From assembly GCA_964495885.1 (NCBI GenBank), contig CAZBWO010000003.1, positions 165,799 through 229,798 on the forward strand: a DNA stretch of 64,000 nt, written 5' to 3'. The notes under the pieces are model-generated. The model was given only the letters and a program-made list of their open reading frames with translations, was not told the DNA's origin and made no database searches. The stretch comes from PALG01 sp964495885. GTDB taxonomy: Bacteria; Bacteroidota; Bacteroidia; Flavobacteriales; Flavobacteriaceae. Both the position numbers and the translations under genes were made by a program. Within the stretch, counting starts at the first letter, position 1, and each line of letters begins with the position of its first letter. Shown here in pieces: positions 25,616-35,500 of this stretch.

Positions 25616-26535
25616 CGCTGCAATCCCAACATACGCAATTTATTAAAGCAGAGGCCAAACGTCTGGGGTTTTTGTCCTGCGGAATTAGCAAAGCCGAATT
25701 TTTGGAAGAGGAAGCTCCTCGTTTGGAGCAATGGTTAAAAGAAGGGATGCATGGCGAGATGCAATACATGGAAAATTATTTTGATAAGCGTTTGGATCCT
25801 ACCAAATTGGTAGAAGGCTCCAAAAGTGTCATTTCCTTACTGCTGAATTATTTTCCCTCTGAACACCAACGGGAGAATACGTATAAAATTTCGAAGTATG
25901 CTTACGGAAAAGATTATCACTTTGTCATAAAGGAAAAATTAAAAGAATTGTTACATGCTATCCAAACTGAAATTGGCGAGGTACACGGAAGGGCATTTGT
26001 AGATTCCGCACCTGTTTTGGATAAAGCTTGGGCTGCAAAAAGTGGTTTAGGGTGGATTGGGAAACACAGTAATTTACTTTCCAAAAAGGTGGGTTCTTTT
26101 TTCTTTATTGCAGAGCTGATTGTAGATATCCCATTGGCATATGATACTCCTGTTACAGATCACTGCGGAAGCTGTACTGCTTGTATAGACGCTTGTCCTA
26201 CCCAGGCTATCGTACAACCCTATGTGGTAGATGGCAGCAAGTGTATTTCTTATTTAACCATTGAGTTGAAAGATCAAATCCCTAAAGAATTCTCCGGAAA
26301 AATGGATGATTGGATGTTTGGTTGCGACGTATGCCAGGATGTGTGCCCTTGGAACCGTTTCAGTAAGCCTCATAGGGAACCATTGTTCAATCCGCATCCC
26401 GAATTGCTTTCCAATAGCAAAAAGGAATGGGAGGAAATCACCCAAGAGGTATTTCAGGAGATCTTTCAAAAGAGCGCGGTAAAGCGAACCCAGTTTTCGG
26501 GATTACTTCGTAACATCAACTTCATAAAAGAATAA
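25612..26535 (+). CDS. queG: Epoxyqueuosine reductase QueG
   Basis: The 307-residue protein has the cobalamin-binding N-terminal domain with FVDSAPVLDKAWAAKSGLGW (catalytic Asp in this stretch), two [4Fe-4S] sites CGSCTACIDACP (185-196) and CDVCQDVCP (238-246), and the ISYLTIELK signature (near 212-220). QueG performs the last step of queuosine synthesis in tRNA. The length is like the shorter QueG form, without HEAT repeats. The start overlaps the P450 stop by 4 bases, suggesting translational coupling. Confidence 0.96.
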   Translation: MTLQSQHTQFIKAEAKRLGFLSCGISKAEFLEEEAPRLEQWLKEGMHGEMQYMENYFDKRLDPTKLVEGSKSVISLLLNYFPSEHQRENTYKISKYAYGKDYHFVIKEKLKELLHAIQTEIGEVHGRAFVDSAPVLDKAWAAKSGLGWIGKHSNLLSKKVGSFFFIAELIVDIPLAYDTPVTDHCGSCTACIDACPTQAIVQPYVVDGSKCISYLTIELKDQIPKEFSGKMDDWMFGCDVCQDVCPWNRFSKPHREPLFNPHPELLSNSKKEWEEITQEVFQEIFQKSAVKRTQFSGLLRNINFIKE

Positions 26536-26567
26536 AAGCGAAAGTTTTTTCATACCATCAACTCTAG

Positions 26568-26575
26568 TATCTTTG
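26568..26575 (+). promoter_or_regulatory. -7 box for maeB
   Basis: TATCTTTG matches TAnnTTTG and ends 19 bases before the maeB start at 26595. Confidence 0.65.
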
Positions 26576-26594
26576 TAAGTCTTATACCGTAGCT

Positions 26595-28889
26595 ATGAGC
26601 AAACAAAGTAAACGCAGGGAGGCACTCATTTATCACGCCAGACCTCGCCCTGGAAAGATTGCGATTGTACCTACCAAAAAATATGCAACACAGCGTGATT
26701 TGTCGCTAGCATATTCCCCTGGTGTTGCAGAGCCCTGTTTGGAGATTGAAAAAGCAACAGACCAAGTCTACCGCTATACCAATAAGGGAAACTTAGTGGC
26801 TGTAATCTCAAATGGAACAGCAGTTTTGGGATTAGGAAATATTGGCCCTGAAGCTTCTAAACCGGTAATGGAAGGAAAGGGTTTGCTCTTTAAAATTTTT
26901 GCAGATATTGATGTGTTTGATATTGAAATTGGTACCGAAGACATTGATGCGTTTATTGAAACCGTAAAAAATATTGCCCCCACTTTTGGAGGGATCAACT
27001 TAGAAGATATTAAAGCGCCGGAAGCTTTTGAAATTGAGCGAAGGCTAAAGGAAGAGTTGGATATTCCCGTCATGCACGATGACCAACATGGAACGGCGAT
27101 CATTTCTGCAGCAGCTTTATTAAATGCCCTTGAAATTGCTGAAAAAAATATAGACGAAGTGCAGATTGTAATTAGCGGGGCTGGAGCTGCCGCGGTTTCC
27201 TGTACTCGCTTATATAAGGCTTTTGGGGCTAAGGCAGAAAATATTGTCATGCTTGATAGTAAAGGGGTCATTCGGAAGGATAGGGAAACCCTTAGCGAGG
27301 AAAAAGCTGAATTTGCAACTGATAAAAAAATTGATACCCTTGAAGAAGCGCTTCAAGACGCTGATGTGTTCGTGGGGCTTTCCATTGCAGACATTGTCAC
27401 TCCGGCAATGCTTTCCAAAATGGCCCCGAACCCTATTGTATTTGCTATGGCTAATCCCAATCCGGAAATTGCATATGACCTAGCTGTAGAGACAAGGGAT
27501 GATATCATTATGGCTACAGGGAGAAGTGACCATCCTAACCAGGTAAATAATGTATTGGGGTTCCCCTTTATCTTTAGGGGTGCCTTGGATGTTCGGGCGA
27601 CAAAGATTAATGAAGCTATGAAAATGGCGGCTGTAAAAGCCTTAGCGGAATTAGCAAAAGAACCCGTACCCGAACAGGTAAATATTGCCTATGGGGAAAC
27701 CCGATTGCAATTTGGAAAAGAATATATCATTCCGAAGCCATTTGACCCTAGGTTGATTTCAGCGGTTCCCCCAGCGGTTGCAAAAGCTGCCATGGAAAGT
27801 GGGGTGGCCTTGTCGCCCATTAAAGATTGGGATAGGTACATAGATGATTTGAATGAGCGCATGGGAAGTGACAATAAAATCATCAAATTGTTGACAGACC
27901 GTGCAAAAAGCAACCCAAAACGGATTGTGTTTGCTGAGGCAGATCATTTGGATGTACTTCGGGCCGCACAGATCGCACATGAGGAAGGAATTGCAATTCC
28001 AATTTTGCTGGGAAGAAAGGATATTATTAAGGAATTGATGGAAGAATTGGATTTTGAGCATGATATGGAAATCATCGATCCAAAATCTGATGAACATGTT
28101 GAGCAGTTGAAACAATATGCCAACTCGTATTGGGAACGAAGAAAACGAAAGGGCGTCACCTTCTATGATGCTAAAAAGCTTATGCGGGAGCGAAATTATT
28201 TTGCTGCCATGATGGTAAATTGTGGAGATGCAGATGGAATGCTTTCTGGGTATGCGCGTTCCTATCCTTCGGTCTTGAAACCTGTTTTGGAAACCATTGG
28301 AAAATTTGAAGGAGTAAATAAAGTCGCTACAACCAACTTAATGCTAACGGGTAGAGGTCCATTATTTATGTCTGATACGTCCATAAATATTAACCCTACT
28401 TCAAAAGAGTTGGCCAACATTGCACAAATGACCAATTATACCATTAAGATGTTTGGCTTTACCCCTGTAATTGCAATGATTTCCTATGCCAACTTTGGCT
28501 CTTCAAATGACCCTCATGCGGTAAAAGTTCGAGAAGCAGTTTCCTTATTGCATAAATCCAATCCAGATATGATTGTAGATGGGGAAGTACAAACAGACTT
28601 TGCCCTGAACGCAGAACTATTGAAGGAGAAATTCCCGTTTTCTAAACTAGCAGGGAATAAAGTAAACGCAATGATATTTCCCAATTTAGATTCGGCCAAT
28701 AGTAATTACAAACTTTTAAAGGAACAAAAAGGGGTAGAATCTATAGGTCCTATAATGTTAGGAATGAAGCGTCCGGTGCACCTTTTTCAACTAGGTGCAA
28801 GCGTAGAAGAAATGGTGAATATGACAGCAGTAGTTGTGGTAGATGCACAGCAAAAAGAAAATTATCAAAATCGGCAAAAAAATAAATAA
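26595..28889 (+). CDS. maeB: NADP-dependent malic enzyme with phosphate acetyltransferase-like C-terminal domain
   Basis: The 764 residues form an N-terminal malic enzyme (about 1-430), with YSPGVAEPCLEIEK, HDDQHGTAII and the Rossmann stretch IVISGAGAAAVSC, and a C-terminal phosphotransacetylase-like domain (about 430-764), with RIVFAEADHLDVLRAAQI and MLTGRGPLFMSDTS. The enzyme turns malate into pyruvate and CO2 with NADP reduction; the tail is usually regulatory and not catalytic. It has its own -7 box. The length fits the MaeB family. Confidence 0.96.
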   Translation: MSKQSKRREALIYHARPRPGKIAIVPTKKYATQRDLSLAYSPGVAEPCLEIEKATDQVYRYTNKGNLVAVISNGTAVLGLGNIGPEASKPVMEGKGLLFKIFADIDVFDIEIGTEDIDAFIETVKNIAPTFGGINLEDIKAPEAFEIERRLKEELDIPVMHDDQHGTAIISAAALLNALEIAEKNIDEVQIVISGAGAAAVSCTRLYKAFGAKAENIVMLDSKGVIRKDRETLSEEKAEFATDKKIDTLEEALQDADVFVGLSIADIVTPAMLSKMAPNPIVFAMANPNPEIAYDLAVETRDDIIMATGRSDHPNQVNNVLGFPFIFRGALDVRATKINEAMKMAAVKALAELAKEPVPEQVNIAYGETRLQFGKEYIIPKPFDPRLISAVPPAVAKAAMESGVALSPIKDWDRYIDDLNERMGSDNKIIKLLTDRAKSNPKRIVFAEADHLDVLRAAQIAHEEGIAIPILLGRKDIIKELMEELDFEHDMEIIDPKSDEHVEQLKQYANSYWERRKRKGVTFYDAKKLMRERNYFAAMMVNCGDADGMLSGYARSYPSVLKPVLETIGKFEGVNKVATTNLMLTGRGPLFMSDTSININPTSKELANIAQMTNYTIKMFGFTPVIAMISYANFGSSNDPHAVKVREAVSLLHKSNPDMIVDGEVQTDFALNAELLKEKFPFSKLAGNKVNAMIFPNLDSANSNYKLLKEQKGVESIGPIMLGMKRPVHLFQLGASVEEMVNMTAVVVVDAQQKENYQNRQKNK

Positions 28890-28952
28890 AACCTAGGATT
28901 TGTCAAGGCTTATTTTAATTAGCTTAATACTGGCAGATGCAAATAATTGTAC

Positions 28953-28960
28953 TATATTTG
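28953..28960 (+). promoter_or_regulatory. -7 box for ruvA (and sprA)
   Basis: TATATTTG matches TAnnTTTG and lies 23 bases before the ruvA start at 28984. No clear -33 TTG is visible. sprA follows ruvA within 10 bases and may use the same promoter. Confidence 0.6.
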
Positions 28961-28983
28961 AGCCATTAACCTTTTGTTAACAA

Positions 28984-29565
28984 ATGATAACCCATCTACA
29001 GGGAAGACTTGTTGAAAAAACCCCCACTGATGTTGTGATAGATTGTAACGGAGTGGGTTATTTTTTGAATATCTCACTGCATACCTTTTCTCAGTTATCT
29101 GATGGAGAAAATATTCGGTTGTATACCCAATTGTTGGTTCGGGAAGATGCCCATACCTTGTTTGGGTTTGCTTCCAAGGAAGAACGTGAAATATTCAATC
29201 TGTTATTGTCTGTATCTGGAGTAGGGGCTAGCACTGCGAGAACGATGTTGTCTTCGCTTTCTCCAGAGTTGGTAAGGGATTCTATCGTTTCCGAAGACAT
29301 TGCAACCATACAGAGTGTCAAGGGAATAGGTTCTAAAACTGCCCAGCGGGTCGTGTTGGATCTCAAGGATAAAATCTTAAAAGTGTATGCTGCTGAAGGG
29401 ATTTCTACATCGTCAAGCAATACGAAGAGAAATGAAGCGTTATCTGCATTGGAGACATTGGGTTTTGTGAAGAAACAGGCCGAAAAAGCCTGCGATGCTG
29501 TATTGAAAGAACAACCTCAAGCCTCTGTAGAGGAAATTATAAAACAGGCTTTAAAAAATTTGTAA
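28984..29565 (+). CDS. ruvA: Holliday junction branch migration protein RuvA
   Basis: The 193-residue protein has the N-terminal OB fold (MITHLQGRLVEKTPTDVVID and VREDAHTLFGF), tandem helix-hairpin-helix units (LLSVSGVGASTARTMLSSL and IQSVKGIGSKTAQRVVLDLK) and the C-terminal UBA-like domain (about 147-193). RuvA tetramers bind Holliday junctions and load RuvB. It is directly followed by sprA, whose start lies 4-10 bases after the stop. Confidence 0.98.
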   Translation: MITHLQGRLVEKTPTDVVIDCNGVGYFLNISLHTFSQLSDGENIRLYTQLLVREDAHTLFGFASKEEREIFNLLLSVSGVGASTARTMLSSLSPELVRDSIVSEDIATIQSVKGIGSKTAQRVVLDLKDKILKVYAAEGISTSSSNTKRNEALSALETLGFVKKQAEKACDAVLKEQPQASVEEIIKQALKNL

Positions 29566-29569
29566 AGAT

Positions 29570-32500
29570 TTGGGAGTGAAAAATTACAATTTTAAAAACA
29601 GCTTAACCACCTATATTGTCATAGCAATTTTTACCCTTACCGGGGCTGTAGTTCAAGCACAGGACTCTACCGCTACTGGATATGATCAAGGGAGGATGGA
29701 TTTGCCCCAACCCACAAGTATAGAAGATTTATATACCTATGATCCCATCACAGATCGGTATATTTTAAATCGTGTAGTAGGACAATTCAATATTTCCTAT
29801 CCGGTGATCCTTACCCCAGAAGAATACCGTGATTTGGTGCTTCGGGAACAAATGAAGGCGTATTTCAAGGAAAAGATAGATGCAGCCGATGGACGAAAAG
29901 AAGGAGCCGAAGAAGATCAGAAAAACCTACTCCCAACGTTTTATGTGAATTCAGATTTCTTCGAAGCTATTTTTGGAGGAAACACCATTGAAATCATTCC
30001 GCAGGGAACCGTAGAATTAGATTTGGGTATTTTATACACCAAACAGGACAATCCACAATTTTCCCCACGAAATAGAAGCAACCTCTCTTTTGATTTTGAT
30101 CAACGTATTAGCTTAAGCTTACTTGGGAAAGTTGGGGAACGACTTCAGGTAACGGCAAATTACGACACCCAATCTACCTTTGATTTTCAGAACCTAATTA
30201 AATTGGAATATACCCCTACGGAAGATGATATCATTCAGAAAATTGAAGTGGGGAATGTGAGCATGCCACTTAACAGTACGCTCATACAAGGGGCGCAAAG
30301 TCTTTTTGGGGTAAAGGCACAATTACAATTTGGAAATACGACCATTACAGGAGTGTTTTCTGAACAGCGTTCAGAAACAAGATCGGTAGTGGCAGAAGGA
30401 GGAGCTACAGTAACAGATTTTGAACTTTTCGCCTTAGACTATGACGAAAACAGACACTTTTTCTTAAGCCATTACTTTAGGGACAATTATGACCGGGTTT
30501 TAGCAAATTATCCCTTTATCAATTCCAATATCCAAATAACCCGTGCTGAAGTTTGGATCACCAATAGAAATACCACAACAAATGATGTTCGGAATATTGT
30601 AGCGGTGCAGGACATTGGTGAGGCCGATTTGAGTAATATTGGACTTAGTTTTGTGCCAGGTGGATTCATCAATAAACCTAAAAATTCCTTCCCAGATAAC
30701 TCCAATAACGATTTTAATCCCTTCGGAATAGATGATCCTAGCGTACAAAGTGTGTTAAACGATAACATCCGTGATGTAGCTACCGTACGAAGTGGTTTTG
30801 GAGGAGTTCCCGTTAATGAAGGAATTGATTATGTGACCCTCGAGAGTGCCCGAAAACTACAACCGAATGAGTATGACTTGAATACGCAGTTGGGATATAT
30901 TTCCCTAAATCAACGCTTGAATAATGATGAGGTACTGGCTGTAGCATTCCAATTTACCGTAAATGGAAATGTTTACCAAGTAGGAGAATTTTCAACCGAT
31001 GGAGTAGAAGCTACTGGAATTATCAACCAGGGGGAAGGCGGTACCGGTGGTACTGGAGGAACTGGAGGAACCACTAATGAAGAAAATGCTCAGGGATTAC
31101 CTCAAAACCTTGTGGTAAAATTATTGAAAAGTAATATCACCAATGTAGACGAACCAGTTTGGGATTTGATGATGAAAAACATCTACCCCATAGGTGCGTA
31201 TCAATTGGAGCAGGAAGATTTTAGGATGAATATCCTTTACTTAGACCCTTCGCCAATTAACTACATATCGCCAGTTGCTGGAACGGAATTTCCAGAACCT
31301 AACATGACCGATATCAATCCGGTAGACCTTAATGATGCAACATTGCTTCGGGTATTTAATCTAGACCGGTTGAATTTCAATAATGACCCACAACAAGGTG
31401 GGGATGGTTTCTTCGATTTCTACCCCGGAATTACTGTAGATCAAGAAAATGGAAGAATTGTTTTTACTTCTGTGGAACCGTTTGGGGAATACCTATTTAA
31501 CAAGCTGGATACGGGCCCAAGCGAAAGCTATGAAAATCCGTTAACCTATAATGCCAACCAACAAAAGTATGTTTTCCGTGAGCTTTATACTTCTACAAAG
31601 GTAATTGCCGAACAAGAAGGAAGTGATAAAAACAAATTTCAATTAAAAGGGAGTTATAAATCAACTGGAGGAGACGGAATTCCTATAGGGGCTTTTAATA
31701 TTCCGCAAGGATCGGTAACTGTTACTGCTGGTGGAAGGACCTTAGTGGAAGGGGTAGATTATACTGTGAATTATCAATTGGGAAGGGTGCAGATTTTGGA
31801 TCCATCATTGCAAAACTCCAATACCCCAATCAATATTAGTGTGGAAAACAACACACTTTTCGGTCAACAAACAAAACGGTTTACAGGATTTGATGTACAG
31901 CATAGATTTAGTGATAAATTCCAGATTGGAGGTACTTTATTAAATCTTAATGAGCGTCCGCTTACGCAAAAAGCAGCCTTCCAGAATGAGCCTATCAATA
32001 ATACCATGTTCGGTTTTAATGCAAACTATTCTACGGAAGTTCCATTCTTAACGCGTATGGTAAACAAACTTCCCAATATTGATACCGATGTGCCATCCAA
32101 CCTATCGGTTCGTGGGGAATTTGCCTACCTATTACCTGGCGCACCAAAAGTGTCTAATTTTGATGGAAAGACTACTGCCTATGTAGATGATTTTGAAGCT
32201 GCACAAACCGCAATTGACATTAGTTCTCCGCTTACTTGGTTCCTTTCAAGTACCCCAATAGGTTTTGGGGGGGATTTACCCAATGATGATTTGGCATACA
32301 ACTATAATCGTGCAAAATTATCGTGGTATACCATAGACCCCGTTTTTTATAGCAGTCAGCGCCCAGACGGCATCACAGATGAAGAGCTTTCTTCTCCTTT
32401 CGCAAGAAGGATTTTTAGGGATGAAATTTTCCCAGACCAAGATATTATTCAAGGACAAACACAGGCGCTTTTCCCATTGAACCTCGCCTATTATCCTACG

Positions 32501-35500
32501 GAAAGAGGGCCATACAACTATAATCCTCAGGCCAATGGAACAAACACATTGCCTAATCCGGAAGCTCGCTTTGGTGGAATCGCCCGTCAGTTAAGCACCA
32601 CCGATTTCGAAAGAGCCAATGTGGAATACATTCAATTTTGGTTAATGGATCCGTTCATCTATGATGAGAACCTAAACAACCCTGGGGGAAAACTTACCAT
32701 TGATTTAGGAAACATTTCCGAAGATGTCTTAAAAGATGGTAGAAAACAATATGAAAACGGACTTCCGGAAGAAGGAGGATCTGATAACACCACACTAGAA
32801 ACCGAATGGGGGAAAGTTCCTATCAACCAGTCATTGGTTTATACGTTTGCTACACAGGGACAGGAAAGAACCAATCAGGATATTGGTCTGGATGGTCTTT
32901 CTGATGCTGAAGAGGCTGCTAAATACCCCAATTTTGCAGGATTGCCAGACCCTGCTGGAGATAACTACCAATACTTCGTACAAGGCGAAGGAGGGATTGT
33001 AGATCGCTACCGACTGTTTAACGGAACGCAAGGAAACTCTCCAGATCAGTTTAGTGATACCAATAGGGGATCTACCGCTCAACCCGATGTGGAAGATATT
33101 AACCGGGACAATACCATGAACACGGTAAATAGTTATTTCTCTTATGAACTGGATGTTCTTCCGGGGATGAATCAAGAGAATTCAGAGTTTATTACTGATG
33201 TCAAGGAAATTACCGTAACCACACAAAATAATCAGGATATTCCTGTTCGTTGGATTCAATTTAGAATTCCGCTAAGTGAGTATTCCGAAGCAGTAAACGG
33301 TATTGCAGATTTCCGTTCCATCCGCTTTATGCGTATGTTCATGTCTGGATTCCAGCAGGAAACCATCCTTCGTTTTGGAACTTTTGAACTATACAGAGGA
33401 GACTACAGAAGATATACAGAGACCTTAGAGGCAGACGGATTGGAAGATCCAGATAACACTACTTTCGAAAATGAGGCGGTAGGGGTTATTCAAAATAGTA
33501 ATTATGTAATTCCACCTGGGGTATTCCGGGAAGAATTAAACAATAATAATAACATCATCCGTCAAGATGAACAATCCCTTTCCCTAAGGGTTTGTGAATT
33601 AGAGCCAGGGGATGCACGTGGGGTTTACAAGTACTTCAATGTGGATATGCGACAGTATAAAAACTTGGAGATGTTTATCCACGCCGAGTCATTGGAAGCA
33701 CCGGCTCCATTGCTTGGAGATGGCGAGCTTAAAGCGTTTATTAGGTTGGGGAATGACTTGAATACCAGTTTCTACGAGATTGAAATTCCCCTCGTAGTTT
33801 CGCCAAATTTACCAAACCCTACAGATGCCGATGCAGATAGGGTGTGGCCTACGGAAAACCGCTTGGAATTCCCATTGGCCGCATTGCAGCAAATGAAGAA
33901 TTTGGCTTTGTCCACTGAAAATTCCGGAGATCTTATTGAAGAAGCTAATGGTATTAAGTATGCTGCCCCTGGAGTAATTGAAGCCAATGAAGATTATCGC
34001 TTTGGAATAAAAGGTAATCCTAGTTTTGGTAATGTGAGGGTGATTATGATCGGACTTAGAAACTCTAAGGACAATACTGGAAACCTTTGTGGTGAAGTGT
34101 GGTTCAACGAACTTCGAATGAGTGAATTGGAAAATAAAGGTGGATGGGCAGCAGTCGCAAATTTAGATGCCAACGTTGCCGATTTTGCCAATGTAAGCGC
34201 TACAGGAAAAGTAAGTACAATTGGTTTTGGTTCCATAGAACAAGGACCTAACCAACGTAGTTTGGAAGATACCAAACAATATGATGTGGTCACCAATGTA
34301 AACCTTGGACAACTATTGCCTAAGAAATGGGGGATCCAACTTCCATTTAATTACGGAATTGGGGAAGAAATCATCACTCCAAAATACGATCCCGAATTTG
34401 ACGACATTGAACTTCAAGATCGTTTAGATGCTACGGAAGATCCAGAACGTAGGGACGCAATTGAGGAACAAGCCATTAATTACACCAAGCGGCAAAGTAT
34501 CAATTTCATTGGGGTTCGGAAAAACAGAAATTCCGAAAACCAACGCAAGCCCATGCCTTATGATATTGAAAACTTTACCTTCTCGTATTCCTATAATCAA
34601 GAGGATCACCACGATTTTGAAATTGAAGAGTCCTTGGATCAAAATGTTCGGGTGGGTGGAACCTATGAATACACCATTCAGCAAAAACCCATTGAACCCT
34701 TCAAAAAGAACGATTCACTATTCAATGGAAAATACTGGCAATTCCTGAAAGACTTGAATTTTAACTTGCTTCCAAGTAGTATTGCAGTAAGTTCAAATAT
34801 CACAAGACAATACAACGAGCAAAAGTTTCGTGAATTGGAAACCTTAGGCGCTGGAACGATTGGTTTGCCTACCTTATATCAGCGAAATTTCCTTTTTGAT
34901 TGGCAGTATACCATCAATTATAACCTTACGGAATCCCTTCGGTTTAATTTCAATGCAGCGAACAACCGAATCGTGAATAATTACATTCAAGATGGAATTG
35001 TAGATAATTCCATAGGGGTTTGGGATGGATTCTTTGATGTGGGAGACCCTAATCAGCATTTCCAAAGCCTTCAATTGAATTACGACTTGCCTTTTGCTAA
35101 ATTCCCATTCCTGCGATGGATTCGGGCGACCTATTCCTATCAAGGGGATTACCAATGGCAAGATGGAAGTGATTTGTTTAGTAATGTGCCAATCACAGAT
35201 GAGAATGGTGATGTTACTTTTTATAACCTTGGAAATTCTGTTCAGAATGCAAGTACGCATCGTATCAATTCTACACTTGACATGAACACTTTTTACCGCT
35301 ATGTTGGCTTGACGAAAATTAAAGCCAATTCTAATCGTGGCGGTGGCCGTGGAGGTCGAGGTGGAAGAGGTGGTAATGAAGGTGAAGGCGGCCCCGGCGG
35401 AAAAGGCGGTGGCGGCGAGAAAGGATCGGAAAAATCTGGATCTTCTCTAACTTCCGGAGGAAGAGGAGGCGCTGGTGGAAGGGGTGGTGCTGGAGGTGAC

